Shown one piece after another: positions 1 to 9,435 of a stretch of 64,000 bases of DNA. This DNA comes from Candidatus Cloacimonas sp. Lineage in GTDB: Bacteria > Cloacimonadota > Cloacimonadia > Cloacimonadales > Cloacimonadaceae. The position numbers and the translations under genes were made by a program. Position 1 is the first letter of the stretch; each line of letters begins with the position of its first letter. The notes below the pieces were generated by a model. It was not told the DNA's origin, made no database searches, and worked only from the letters and a program-made list of their open reading frames with translations. The DNA lies in the NCBI GenBank assembly GCA_035403355.1, contig DAONFA010000004.1, positions 65,960-129,959 of the forward strand, read 5' to 3'.

Positions 1-1
1 T

Positions 2-1468
2 GATGATGTTATTACCTCTGAAAATCTTACTTTAAGTTTAGCTGGAACGGATAAACCAGGAGCAAAATATCCCTCGCGCGAGGACTTGCTGAATATTTAT
101 CAGCAGTCAATTGCTCAGGAACTGGAACCCTGGGAAGATATAACCGTGAATGAACCGCTTTTGGAAACAATTCCCATTCCGGGAAAAATAACTAAAGAAA
201 AGGTCTTTCCCAAGTCCGGAATCAAACAATGGGTTCTTTCCAATGGAATAACTGTTTACAGCAAAAAAACGGATTTTAAGGCAGATGAGGTTATTCTAAT
301 AGCACAAAGTCCCGGGGGAAAGGCAAAACTGAAACCGGAAAATTATAAATCTGCCGACTTATTATCCCAATATTTCAGTGTATCGGGTTTTGGTAATTTT
401 GATGCTCCTGCTTTGCAAAAGGCATTAGCAGGCAAAATTGTGTATGTTTATCCAACAATTTACTCTTATTCAGAGGGTTGGAGAGGTTCTTGTTCTCCGC
501 AAGATTTGGAATTGATGTTCCAAATGCTCTATCAATATAATTATGCTCCCAGATATAATGAAGAAGCATTTTCTGCAGCTGTTGCCTCAACCAGGGCTCG
601 GGTTCAAAACTATTTGCTGGAACCATCCAACGCCTTCTTTGATACTTTAAATGTGCTGATGTTCAATAATCATCCTCTGAAAAGAAATTTGCATCCGGAA
701 GACCTGGATAGCGTTACTCTGAAACAGTTAAAAGATATTTTCCAAGACCGCTTTGGCGATTATACCGATTTCACTTTTTATGTTGTCGGCAATTTTGCTG
801 AAGACCAATTAAAGGATTATTGCCAAACATATTTAGCCAATTTACCTGCAAAGGGAAGAAAGGAAAAAATGACCGATGCCGGCGTTAGAGCTTTTAACGG
901 GAAAAAGGAAATCAGTTTCCATAAAGGCACTGAACGCAGTTTTGTATCTAATGTAACAAACAATAAGGCATCGTTTTCCCCGCAAAACAATGTGCAACAA
1001 TCCGCTCTGCAAATGATTGCTTACGAAAAACTGCGGGAAAATGTCCGCGAAAATATGAGCGGTGCTTATGTTGTTGAAATTCAGAGTTTTTATGACTTTC
1101 TGCCTAAACCTGGTGTTTTCACTTTAACTTTGATGGGTTGTGATCCTGAAAGAGCCAAGGAATTGAACGCCGCTATCTTTGCCACTTTGGATAGCTTGAA
1201 AAACGGACTTTTTGCGGATAAATATATAGAATCCACTAAAACCACTCTGCATAAAAGGTATGAAGAAAACATCAAGTCCAATAGATACTGGGTGAATAAT
1301 ATGAGTGAGAATATTTCTTACGGCTTACCGATTGACTGTTTTCTGGATTATCCTGTGCTGTATGACAAACTGGATAAGAAAGCTATAACCAAAACCGCTA
1401 AACAGTATTTCGTTTTTGATAAATCCCTGCTTTCGGTGTATATGTTTCCGGAAAAAGAGAATCGCTAA
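2..1468 (+). CDS. M16 (insulinase/PqqL-type) zinc peptidase, C-terminal part, 5' truncated by the window edge
   Basis: The reading frame is open from base 2 with no convincing start, so this is the 3' part of a longer gene. The visible ~488 residues resemble the second half of two-module M16 peptidases: an M16_C-like alpha/beta module with the sequence KLRENVRENMSGAYVVEI, close to the conserved LRE...GgvY segment of the family. The catalytic HxxEH motif belongs to the N-terminal module and would lie upstream of the window. A TTG at base 86 could serve as a start, but homology-like sequence continues upstream of it (YPSRED...). Such enzymes are usually periplasmic or outer-membrane-associated peptidases degrading small peptides. 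It ends with TAA and is followed by a repeat-rich gap. Confidence 0.8.
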   Translation, partial: DDVITSENLTLSLAGTDKPGAKYPSREDLLNIYQQSIAQELEPWEDITVNEPLLETIPIPGKITKEKVFPKSGIKQWVLSNGITVYSKKTDFKADEVILIAQSPGGKAKLKPENYKSADLLSQYFSVSGFGNFDAPALQKALAGKIVYVYPTIYSYSEGWRGSCSPQDLELMFQMLYQYNYAPRYNEEAFSAAVASTRARVQNYLLEPSNAFFDTLNVLMFNNHPLKRNLHPEDLDSVTLKQLKDIFQDRFGDYTDFTFYVVGNFAEDQLKDYCQTYLANLPAKGRKEKMTDAGVRAFNGKKEISFHKGTERSFVSNVTNNKASFSPQNNVQQSALQMIAYEKLRENVRENMSGAYVVEIQSFYDFLPKPGVFTLTLMGCDPERAKELNAAIFATLDSLKNGLFADKYIESTKTTLHKRYEENIKSNRYWVNNMSENISYGLPIDCFLDYPVLYDKLDKKAITKTAKQYFVFDKSLLSVYMFPEKENR

Positions 1469-1985
1469 CAGAAGGATTTAAGCCACCGAAAAAACCGAAT
1501 TGGGTGAAGGGTGAACGGTGAACGGTGAAGGGATTGAGAGAGATGGCGAGATGGCGAGATGGCGAGATGGAAAGAGAGAGATAGCGAGATGGTTATTTTT
1601 AGCTACCGAAAAAACCGAATACACCGAAAGATTTTTTACAAAGAGAGAAAGAGAAAAAGAGAAAAAGAGATTTTTTAAACAAAGAGAGAAAGAGGAAAAG
1701 AGGAAAAGAGATTGAATGGAGAATGGAGATACCTTATAGCCCCTTAGGGCGACACTATAATAGCGATGGAGGCGTAAGCCCCTCGAAAAATGCGGGAAAA
1801 AATATCTCTCTGCCCTCCGCTCTCCGCTCTCCGCCAAAAGCTCTTCTTTCCGGAGGGACGATGTCCTCATCGTCCCTGCTTAAAAAAAGTGGTTGACCAG
1901 GAGGTCAACCCTCCGATGTCTCTCTTTAGGGCAACACTATAAAAGCCGCTATCTTTTTTTTATCCAAAAAAGAATGAAGAATTAC
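1469..1985. repeat. Repeat-rich intergenic region with simple tandem repeats and one 48-bp dispersed repeat
   Basis: No credible gene is present. Visible repeats are a GGTGAAC-type run near 1504-1530, a 9-bp GAGATGGCG run near 1538-1570, purine-rich AAAGAGAAAAAGAG runs near 1640-1710, and two copies of an ACCGAAAAAACCGAAT segment (about 1485 and 1605). At 1738-1785 lies a copy of a 48-bp dispersed repeat that begins AGCCCCTTAGGGCGACAC and ends AAGCCCCTCG. It recurs near 30763, 30857, 30951, 52987 and 53137. A partial copy follows at about 1921-1945. Open frames on either strand here are low-complexity artefacts. Confidence 0.75.
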
Positions 1986-4556
1986 CTATAGAACAACAAT
2001 TTTGCGCGTAACGGGTTTTTCTCCTTTAACCTTAATCTTCAGGAAATAGATGCCTGAAGAACTGCGTTTACCTTTGTTATCTATCCCGTTCCAGAGAAAT
2101 GTCTTTTCTTCCTGCAGCTTTTTTCTTAAAACCAATTGCCCTTTCAGGTTATAAACTTCCACTATAGAAGAGCTATTTTCCGCATTTTTAACTTCCACTT
2201 TTAGAACCGAGCCCGATATAAAACTAACCGGATTAGGATATACAGCTACGCTTACAGGTTTCTGAATAGGGTCTTCATTCCCTACATAAATTACGGTAAC
2301 ATAGTTACTTGGTTCCGATTCATTTATTCCATCTGTAGCAGTTACATAAAAGTATGTAGTAATTTGAGGATTAAAGTTAGTAACGATATAATCGCTATGG
2401 GAAAAAGGCATTTCATCTAAAAAGACCCCGTTTTCATATATCCGATAGTGAGTCCAGCTGTAATTTCCCTGTGCCGGTGCCTGCCAAAATAGTTGAATAT
2501 GAATATGAATATCAATATCGGGGTTAAAGGCAAGAAAAGAAGGAATTTCATTTAGCGGCTCAGGTATAAAGAAAGTAACATTACCTTCTGTTAGAGGGTC
2601 ATTATTATCCGGTATATGAATTATGTTGTCCGTGGCTATGGTATAATGATTTTGGTAGTGAAAAAGCGTTTCTTCCAGCCCTTTCATCCGTTTATCAACA
2701 ACATTTCCTGCGAAGTCCTTCCGGGTAAAAAGTAAATAAGGAGGTGCACCATATTCCGTAACACAATTATTAACTTGCACTTCGGTAGTTACAATAATAT
2801 TTCCCGGATAGCCCACTTCGGTCTCTTGCCAGCTGTCCCCAGCATTGATATGCAGATATTTTCTATAAACAATTCCCCAAGGCAGTTCTGTAACCACTTC
2901 CCCTGTGGGAGTTCGCCAAAAGTTTCTTCTCAGATATAGATAATCACCTTCAGCATAAACCCAGTCCAATTTATCATAGCCATATAAACCCTTGCCTGTT
3001 AATATAGGATATTCTGTTACACTATTCTCCTGCATTGGCTCCCCTACATATTCATAACGAGCCAGAGGACTATCTGTAACTTCAATTATACCGATATTTA
3101 CTATATATCCAGAATGAGGTGAAAAAACAGTAGGATTAAGATAACCACCGGCACAACCATAGAGTTCTTTTCCTGTCCCTGCTTCGGTTAGAACAACCTG
3201 GGCATAAAAAACGGTATTGATATCCGTTTCAAAGGAATAAGAAAGTTGCGAAAGAGGAATTGTAACATAGATATACCTATCAACAAAAGTGATCAGTTCC
3301 AAGCGTGCTGAAGCAATTTGTGCTGTTCCAGTATAAATATAACTGCCTGTGATAGTTGTATTTTGCAGAGGAATAATAAAAGGTTCAAAATCCACAGTCG
3401 GCAAAGCTGCATTATCATTGTGGTCATTGATGGTTTGGGCAATTTCTGCTTCCGTAGCAAACCCCCAATTGTTATTTTCTGCCATAATAATAAAATTGGC
3501 ATTAGGATAAGCATCGCAATAAACGGAATTATTGTGATTGTTAACATCAATATTGTTGATAATGGTATTTTCGCCCTGAGCCCAAATATGATTTAAAGTT
3601 AGATCTCCCAAAACAGGTTTGCCATTATTAGTAATGTAAAAACCGGTATAATTACCCTCAATATGATTGCGTTCAAAATAGGGCACGGAAGTTACTCCCG
3701 AAACCATTACTCCTGCTCCGGAATTCATATCTCCAGGAATAAAATTGTAGTTAATTTGATTATCAGCTACATAACCTGATGCCTGCAAAAGATAGATTCC
3801 GGTGTAGTTATACTCAATGATATTATGCAAAATTTGCGGATTGATAGAACCCGAAGAAGCAATATCCCAAGCCGAAATTCCCTGCTTGTAGTTGTGATGA
3901 ATATGATTATATAAGATATTGGGATTGCACTGATTTACGCCTGATTGATTGCCCATTTGAATAGCTGCCCGAAATTGAGCTCCCGTTCCATTATAACGGA
4001 TTTCATTGTATCTGATATAGGCATTGCTATTGGAAGTGACAAGAATCGCATTTTGGGTGCAGTTTTCAATTAAACAATACTCCACTACATTAGGCAAAGG
4101 AACTGCCGACCCGATGCCATAAAACTCCATTCCTTTTTCACATAAGTTTATATGACAGTGAGAGATAGCGATAGGGGAATTGATAGTGCGCACTCCATAA
4201 GTGGCATACTCAAGATAAACATAATTCAAATGACTGGTATGCTGTAAATCCTCAAAACGCAAACCAGGCCAGAGAGTAGTCGGATTTGCCTGCATATTTA
4301 AAATTCGGATACTATCTACCTCTGTTCCATAGGCATTTAATATTCCCTCCACGGTAATTTGATAGGAGCCCAAAAGGTGAATTTCTACCCCTGCCTGAAT
4401 AATTAAAGAATCGGATGCAGGAACAGTTATTGCTCCAATTACTTCGTAAGGATTGTTTACAGGAGACCAAATTCCACTTTGGTTTCCACTCACTTGAATG
4501 GCAAAGCTTAAGGAAATTAGGGTTGTAATAATAAGAATAAAAGCTATGCGTTTCAT
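1986..4556 (-). CDS. Secreted beta-helix protein with C-terminal FlgD-like sorting domain
   Basis: An 856-residue exported protein. The start chosen is the ATG at 4556, which has GGAGG 8 nt upstream; a GTG three codons earlier lies inside that ribosome site. Residues 1-19 form a signal peptide (MKRIAFILIITTLISLSFA). Residues of roughly 90-340 contain the regularly spaced N- and H-rich short strands of a right-handed parallel beta-helix (for example NPNILYNHIHHN, NPQILHNIIEYN). A fibronectin-III-like segment follows near 680-760. The last ~80 residues (YPNPV..., YNLKGQLV, SSGIYFLKI, final RKIVVL) form the FlgD-like C-terminal domain that directs secretion in Bacteroidetes-type (T9SS-like) systems. 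Probably a surface adhesin or polysaccharide-interacting protein; no catalytic residues can be assigned. Confidence 0.8.
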   Translation of the reverse strand: MKRIAFILIITTLISLSFAIQVSGNQSGIWSPVNNPYEVIGAITVPASDSLIIQAGVEIHLLGSYQITVEGILNAYGTEVDSIRILNMQANPTTLWPGLRFEDLQHTSHLNYVYLEYATYGVRTINSPIAISHCHINLCEKGMEFYGIGSAVPLPNVVEYCLIENCTQNAILVTSNSNAYIRYNEIRYNGTGAQFRAAIQMGNQSGVNQCNPNILYNHIHHNYKQGISAWDIASSGSINPQILHNIIEYNYTGIYLLQASGYVADNQINYNFIPGDMNSGAGVMVSGVTSVPYFERNHIEGNYTGFYITNNGKPVLGDLTLNHIWAQGENTIINNIDVNNHNNSVYCDAYPNANFIIMAENNNWGFATEAEIAQTINDHNDNAALPTVDFEPFIIPLQNTTITGSYIYTGTAQIASARLELITFVDRYIYVTIPLSQLSYSFETDINTVFYAQVVLTEAGTGKELYGCAGGYLNPTVFSPHSGYIVNIGIIEVTDSPLARYEYVGEPMQENSVTEYPILTGKGLYGYDKLDWVYAEGDYLYLRRNFWRTPTGEVVTELPWGIVYRKYLHINAGDSWQETEVGYPGNIIVTTEVQVNNCVTEYGAPPYLLFTRKDFAGNVVDKRMKGLEETLFHYQNHYTIATDNIIHIPDNNDPLTEGNVTFFIPEPLNEIPSFLAFNPDIDIHIHIQLFWQAPAQGNYSWTHYRIYENGVFLDEMPFSHSDYIVTNFNPQITTYFYVTATDGINESEPSNYVTVIYVGNEDPIQKPVSVAVYPNPVSFISGSVLKVEVKNAENSSSIVEVYNLKGQLVLRKKLQEEKTFLWNGIDNKGKRSSSGIYFLKIKVKGEKPVTRKIVVL

Positions 4557-4643
4557 AATAATCACCTCCCTGCAGGTTTGGAACTGGCGAATTCCCTTTC
4601 GGAAAACCGCACCAGAAAAATTACTTTAAGAAAATAAAACATC

Positions 4644-4679
4644 GTGGCAAAGCGGATATAAATACTATCGCTTTGCCAC
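4644..4679 (-). terminator. Intrinsic terminator of the ferredoxin gene
   Basis: A perfect 11-bp inverted repeat (GTGGCAAAGCG / CGCTTTGCCAC) with a 14-nt loop lies 33 bp downstream of the ferredoxin stop. On the minus strand it is followed by the T-rich tail GATGTTTTATTTTC. Confidence 0.65.
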
Positions 4680-4711
4680 TTTAAGAAACTATAACTATCC
4701 GTTACAGTTAG

Positions 4712-4882
4712 TTATTCGGAAATTGCCTGAACCGGACAGGTTGCAATGCAAGCACCGCAATCAATGCAAAGAGAACCGTCACACTCTGCTTTATCATTTA
4801 CCATTTTTAAAGCAGTAACCGGACAAACATCAACGCAGGCACCGCATCCGATGCAGGTTTCTTTATCTACTTTGACAGCCAT
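4712..4882 (-). CDS. 2[4Fe-4S] ferredoxin, 56 aa
   Basis: A short gene of 57 codons. The product begins MAVKVDKETCIGCGACVDVC and has two CxxCxxCxxxCP motifs (CIGCGACVDVCP and CIDCGACIATCP) separated by ~20 residues, which is the classic clostridial-type ferredoxin layout at its usual length (55-60 aa). It is a soluble low-potential electron carrier and the natural partner for the pyruvate:ferredoxin oxidoreductase at 17-20.5 kb. AGGAG sits 7 nt upstream of the ATG. A possible promoter -35 (TTGACG on the minus strand, 4931-4936) lies upstream with only a poor -10. A hairpin terminator follows, so it is probably monocistronic. Confidence 0.93.
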   Translation of the reverse strand: MAVKVDKETCIGCGACVDVCPVTALKMVNDKAECDGSLCIDCGACIATCPVQAISE

Positions 4883-5191
4883 TTTGTGTCTCCTGAATGT
4901 TTTTTTCTACTATTTTATCTGCTCTCTATCCGTCAAGCAAAATATCGAGTGCTACATTTTGCAGTTGGAGAAATACAGGGAGGCAAATTCTCTCTTAACC
5001 CAAAACTGAATGCTTCTCCAGAAAGCAATGCTTTCGCATTGTCCACTGGATGCGTAATGCCCAGAGCAAAGTATCCAATTCAGCCCCATATTGCTTTCTG
5101 GCTATAATTTCTACTGCCTTCTACGGATGCTTGTTAATGTGCCAATGTAGAAAGCCGTTAGGGGTGAAGTAATATTGAGCGGATAAATCAT
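4883..5191. other. Intergenic spacer with no recognisable gene
   Basis: About 309 bp between the Fic gene stop and the ferredoxin start. Short frames on the plus strand have no ribosome site and no recognisable sequence. It holds the ferredoxin leader, and nothing else can be supported. Confidence 0.5.
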
Positions 5192-6262
5192 TTACATCTC
5201 CCTGGTTAAAATGCCGTATAGAGCAGTGTTTATGTAATAGTTAGAACGGATTATTTTCTGCTTCTTTAGTAATTTATCTTCGCAAAGAGCATCCAGATAC
5301 TTGGTAGCAGTATGACGGCTAACTCCCAAGTCCCTCATCATAAACTCAATCTTGGTATAGGGATGAAAGAACAGATTGTTGATCAAGTCCTGAGAGTAGA
5401 ATTTATGATGAGCCCTGATAAAGTGTTTATAATCCTGCAGTGCTTTGCTGATGGCTTTCACCATCAGGATTGTCTGTTGGGATGTCTCTTCCACAGCGGT
5501 TAGCATAAATAGTATCCATTCTTCCCAGGCAGATTCTTCCCGAACCTTTTGCAGCAGGTTATAATAAGCTCCTTTGTTTTTAACAATATAACGGCTTAGA
5601 TATAAAATTGGTATATCCGATAGGTCTTTGAGCACCGGATAAAGAACATTGATTATTCTGCCTGTGCGGCCGTTGCCATCGTAGAAAGGATGAATACTCT
5701 CAAACTGATAGTGAATTACAGCCATTTTTATCAAGGGGTCAATATCAATTGTGCTGTCTTCATTGAGATACTTTTCCAGGTTAGACATCAGGTCAATAAT
5801 CTCTTGAGGATTTTGAGGAGGAGTATATACAATCTCACCGGTCTGCTCGTTCCTAAGCTCCGTACCGGGTAGTTTTCGGAATCCGGAACGATGAGATTCC
5901 AGTTCTGCTTGAATTTCAATTATGTGATTAGATGTGAGCAATCCATTTTCTTTAACTAAGGAGTGACCTTTCTTTAGGGCGGTTACATAACGGCTTACTT
6001 CTTTCGCTGCTGCACTTAAAGTGTGCTCTGGAAAGATATCCTCTCTATACAAATCGTCATAAGTGGTGATTATATTTTCAATTGCGGAACTGTCTTTAGC
6101 TTCCTGAAGAGCAAGAGTATTAATAAGGATTGCTTGATTGGGTATAGTTGCAGAAACCCCCTTCAGTTCAGCCAGATATCTATGAGCAGAAGCGGCTTTA
6201 CGCAGTATCCTCTTTGTCTCTAAATCAACAACGGGTGGTAGTTTACTCAGCATAAAGTTCAT
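5192..6262 (-). CDS. Fic-domain AMP-transferase with N-terminal inhibitory motif and C-terminal winged helix
   Basis: A 356-residue Fic protein. The canonical active-site motif HPFYDGNGRTGR spans residues 191-202 with all catalytic positions intact (H191, D195, N197, R199, R202), so it should transfer AMP (or another nucleotide group) to target hydroxyls. Residues 58-63 (SSAIEN) match the (S/T)xxxE(G/N) inhibitory helix that blocks ATP binding in class II Fic proteins, so activity is probably self-restrained. The last ~60 residues (HPYTKIEFMMRDLGVSRHTA) resemble a winged helix. ATG at 6262 is preceded by GGAG at 6 nt spacing; an in-frame ATG three codons later is less well placed. No antitoxin-like partner gene is adjacent. 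It is probably transcribed alone. Confidence 0.9.
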   Translation of the reverse strand: MNFMLSKLPPVVDLETKRILRKAASAHRYLAELKGVSATIPNQAILINTLALQEAKDSSAIENIITTYDDLYREDIFPEHTLSAAAKEVSRYVTALKKGHSLVKENGLLTSNHIIEIQAELESHRSGFRKLPGTELRNEQTGEIVYTPPQNPQEIIDLMSNLEKYLNEDSTIDIDPLIKMAVIHYQFESIHPFYDGNGRTGRIINVLYPVLKDLSDIPILYLSRYIVKNKGAYYNLLQKVREESAWEEWILFMLTAVEETSQQTILMVKAISKALQDYKHFIRAHHKFYSQDLINNLFFHPYTKIEFMMRDLGVSRHTATKYLDALCEDKLLKKQKIIRSNYYINTALYGILTREM

Positions 6263-6835
6263 TGTTGTCTCCTATAGTGGAAATGAACAGAAAATTTTGC
6301 TCAATGCAATCCGTTATATGTCCAACAAACTGGCATTTTCTATACACATAATAAGCCATAAGTCCAAAAAAGTGAGTTTTCCTGGACATATAACTGGACG
6401 CCCTGCTTACCCCCAGAGGTAAACACATATCTCTTTGATGGACAGCCACCTGTCCTGCAGAGGATTCATAGTCACTCCTACTTAGCTTTCTGGGAATGGA
6501 ATTATGCATTTCTGCATAGATTCAATTTTATACCTTTTTGGAACTGATTTCATACTTCACAGAACCCTTTCAATTTGTCAATCGTTAAATTTTGCTTCTC
6601 TACGCAGATAACCGCATAGAAATAGTTAATTTTAGATAGAAATGAGATTACCACTGACAATGGGGGCATTGTATAAATATCTGTAGAATTCCACAAGCAT
6701 TGTGCTATAAATGCCTATTAACTACTGCAACTATGAAATTTGCAGCAAGTTAGCTCTTTGCCTGTTATTCCTTGCTTGACAAAAACCTGCACGGTAAAAG
6801 CAATTACTTTACTTCGCCGGCACAAAGGATGAATA
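6263..6835. other. 573-bp intergenic region between divergent genes
   Basis: It separates the divergent Fic and malic enzyme genes and should hold both promoters. A TTGACA hexamer at 6776-6781 on the plus strand could be a -35 for the malic enzyme gene, but no good -10 follows at the right distance. An 88-codon minus-strand frame overlapping the Fic start has no ribosome site or recognisable features and was not called. No repeats of the families seen elsewhere in the window are present. Confidence 0.5.
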
Positions 6836-8293
6836 ATGAAAGAATTATTAACTGACCTTTCCAATATGGCAGAGGTCTTTTCCGCTCTATTTTCCCCGGA
6901 GAAAAAATCCGCTGCTCAGACCTTTTTCTTAAAACAGCTTGCGCTTAGTATGCATACTTTTTATCAGGGCAAAATGCAAACCCTTCCCAAAGCAGGAATT
7001 TGGGGTTTTAATTGGTTTAATGTTTGGTACACTCCCGGGGTTTCTGCTGTCTCAACTGCCATTCGTGATGAGATGTTAAAATCCTATTCTTTAACTAATC
7101 GCAGTAACCTTGTTGCCGTTGTAAGCGATTCCACCAGGGTTTTGGGAGATGGAGATTGTGGAATTGCAGGCGGATTGGGAGTGATGGAAGGTAAAGCAAT
7201 GTTAATGAAATACTTATCTGCCTGTGACGCTATTGCTTTGTGTATAGATAGTCGCAACCAGGAGGGTAAGCCCCAAGCCCATAAAATAATTGACTTCGTA
7301 AAAATGTTGCAGCCCTCAGTCGGAGCCGTTAACCTGGAAGATATTTCCCAACCCAATTGTTACACTGTTTTGGATGAACTAAGGCAGAGCTGTTCTATTC
7401 CCGTTTGGCATGATGACGCTCAAGGAACTGCCTGCGTAACTTTAGCGGGCTTGCTGAATGCCTTGAAACTGGCTGAAAAAGAGCTGGATAAAATAAAATG
7501 CGTGCTCTTTGGAGCTGGTGCTTCCAATTCTACTATTGCCAATTTTCTTTTACAGAGCGGATTAAATCCGGAGCGGTTAATCGTTTTTGACAGCAAAGGG
7601 TCTTTACATCCTTGCCGCACAGACCTGCAAAGCAATCCTGACAAATTCAAGCAGTGGTCTTTGGCGCAAATAAGCAATCCTAACTGCGTTCAGGGAATTG
7701 AAAATGCCTTAAAGGATGCTGATGTTTTAATTGCTCTCTCCACTCCGGGTCCGGGAACAATCAAACCGGAATGGATAAGTAAAATGGCAAAGCGTTCCAT
7801 TGTTTTCGCCTGTGCCAATCCCGTTCCCGAAATTTATCCTTACGATGCCGTAAACGCAGGTGCCTTCATCGTTGCTACCGGAAGAGGCGATTTTCCCAAT
7901 CAAATAAACAATTCCCTTGGTTTTCCCGGAATCCTGAAAGGGGTGCTAACGGTTCAGGCAAGCAAAATTACCGATAGTATGGCTATTGCGGCAGCCAATT
8001 CCTTAGCCGATTTTGCTGTTAAAAGAGGGATAACTCCCCAAAATATTATTCCCCAAATGGATGAAGAAGATGTTTTTGCCTGTGAAGCTGCCGATGTAGC
8101 TTTACAGGCAGAAAAAGAAAATGTTGCCACCCTCCGGCTTAGCTGGAATGAGGTTTATAACAAAGTGCGGATGGAAATATCCAATACTCGGGCGCTTTGT
8201 TTGGAAATGATGGCAAACGGCTATATTGCATCCCCTCCGCCCAATCTGCTGGCAGAGGCATTACAGCAAACAATTGCCAGGTTCCAAAACTAA
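6836..8293 (+). CDS. Malic enzyme (oxidative decarboxylation of malate to pyruvate)
   Basis: 485 residues with both malic enzyme domains. The N-terminal domain shows YTPGVSAVS and the signature-like run SDSTRVLGDGDCGIAGG, a variant of the usual SdGtavLGlGdiG. The central HDDAQGTA motif provides metal and substrate ligands. The C-terminal Rossmann domain starts KCVLFGAGASNSTIANFLL, with ACANPVPEI and ATGRGDFPNQINNSLGFPG near the end, all hallmarks of the family. The cytoplasmic reaction is malate + NAD(P)+ to pyruvate + CO2, feeding the pyruvate:ferredoxin oxidoreductase encoded downstream. The Rossmann segment does not let me decide NAD versus NADP. An AAGGA site precedes the ATG. The next gene starts 3 nt after the stop, so the two are co-transcribed. 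Confidence 0.93.
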   Translation: MKELLTDLSNMAEVFSALFSPEKKSAAQTFFLKQLALSMHTFYQGKMQTLPKAGIWGFNWFNVWYTPGVSAVSTAIRDEMLKSYSLTNRSNLVAVVSDSTRVLGDGDCGIAGGLGVMEGKAMLMKYLSACDAIALCIDSRNQEGKPQAHKIIDFVKMLQPSVGAVNLEDISQPNCYTVLDELRQSCSIPVWHDDAQGTACVTLAGLLNALKLAEKELDKIKCVLFGAGASNSTIANFLLQSGLNPERLIVFDSKGSLHPCRTDLQSNPDKFKQWSLAQISNPNCVQGIENALKDADVLIALSTPGPGTIKPEWISKMAKRSIVFACANPVPEIYPYDAVNAGAFIVATGRGDFPNQINNSLGFPGILKGVLTVQASKITDSMAIAAANSLADFAVKRGITPQNIIPQMDEEDVFACEAADVALQAEKENVATLRLSWNEVYNKVRMEISNTRALCLEMMANGYIASPPPNLLAEALQQTIARFQN

Positions 8294-8296
8294 GCT

Positions 8297-9193
8297 ATGA
8301 ATTTTAGCGGTCTTAATTCCTTTCGGAAAAGCACATCAGGCAAGATAATCCTCTATTTTTTGAAACTGGGGCTGAGTATCTTTATCCTCTGGATGATTTT
8401 TCGGAAGGTTAATTTATTCAGTGCCCTGGATGATATCATCCGTTTGCCTTGGCATATTGTTTCGCTGCTGATTGTTATCAGTTTTATCAGGCATATCCTG
8501 CAATTCCATAACTGGTATTATTCCCTGCAGATAAACCCTAAATTCTCCGCTCCCAAAAAAGAGATTGTCAGTTCATACCTGATTGGTCAGACCTTGCGTT
8601 TTGCCGTTCCGGGAGGTCCTGCCAGCTTTGCCAAAGTTCTCTATGTTCCCAATAGCAGTAAACTTTCCTCGTTCTGGAGTTCGCTGGTGGAAAAGAGTTT
8701 TATGACCTGGACTACATGGCTTTTTACAGTTGCCGCGGGAATGTTTTATTACAACCAGTTTCCTTTAGTAATCTGGATAGTTCTGTTGCTGTTGTTAGTC
8801 CTTTTCCCCTGGCTGGTAAAATGGGGTTTGGCACATAGTAAACAGTTCTCATCGCTAACAGCTCCTTATGCCAAACAGGCACCGAAAATAATTGCTGTGC
8901 AGATTGTTAGCACGCTGCTTTCCTTCGTGCAATATTGGCTAATTCTGAATTGCCTTTTAACTGTGAACTTTTGGCAAACCTGGATCAGAATGGCTCTTAC
9001 TCAATTTTCCAATACTATTCCTGTTACTATCTCCGGCTTGGGTTTACGAGAGGGTTTTGCTATTCACTTTTTGGCAGGAATTGGTTTTTCAGCCGAAAAA
9101 GCTGTTTCAGCATCGCTTACTTTATTCTTCATTCAGGATGTTCTGCCAGCCCTGATAGGGATTTACTATTTGATTAAAGGAAAAAAGCTGTGA
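8297..9193 (+). CDS. Integral membrane protein of the LPG-synthase TM / UPF0104 family
   Basis: 298 residues with about eight hydrophobic segments. The C-terminal TVTISGLGLREG-like run (PVTISGLGLREGF, near residue 248) is the characteristic signature of the flippase-like family related to the membrane part of lysylphosphatidylglycerol synthase. An N-terminal-half Arg and GGP segment (LRFAVPGGPASFAKV) fits the same family. The soluble lysyl-transferase domain of MprF is absent, so this is the stand-alone membrane type, often linked to lipid or glycolipid transport. Coupling to malic enzyme is probably only operonic. The stop is followed directly by a tandem 8-bp repeat. Confidence 0.8.
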   Translation: MNFSGLNSFRKSTSGKIILYFLKLGLSIFILWMIFRKVNLFSALDDIIRLPWHIVSLLIVISFIRHILQFHNWYYSLQINPKFSAPKKEIVSSYLIGQTLRFAVPGGPASFAKVLYVPNSSKLSSFWSSLVEKSFMTWTTWLFTVAAGMFYYNQFPLVIWIVLLLLLVLFPWLVKWGLAHSKQFSSLTAPYAKQAPKIIAVQIVSTLLSFVQYWLILNCLLTVNFWQTWIRMALTQFSNTIPVTISGLGLREGFAIHFLAGIGFSAEKAVSASLTLFFIQDVLPALIGIYYLIKGKKL

Positions 9194-9435
9194 GAGCGAG
9201 AAGTCGAGGGGTCGAGAGGTCGAGAGGTCGAGAGGTCTAGGGGTCAAGAGGTCTAGGGGTCGAGAAGGCGAGAGGTCAAGGGGTCGAGAGGTCGAGAGGG
9301 CAATACCGGAAGGTTGACCTCCCGGTCAACCACCTCTTGCGCTTTATTTCATTACCGAAAGGCAAGCGGTAACGACAAAAAACCTGATTACTGATGAACG
9401 ACGGGGACATCGTCCTTCCGAATAAAAAAGCTAAC
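9194..9435. repeat. Tandem 8-bp repeat followed by dispersed hairpin modules
   Basis: From about 9197 to 9298 an imperfect 8-bp unit, GTCGAGAG/GTCGAGGG, is repeated about twelve times with scattered substitutions. It is followed by hairpin GGTTGACC-TCCC-GGTCAACC (about 9313-9332), by TTACCG-AAAGGCAAG-CGGTAA (9352-9372), and by a GACGGGGACATCGTC module (about 9400). The last modules belong to repeat families found across the window. Confidence 0.8.

Noticed and set aside
6243..6509. 88-codon minus-strand frame overlapping the Fic start
   Set aside because: It would overlap the Fic ribosome site in another frame and has no start signal or familiar sequence.
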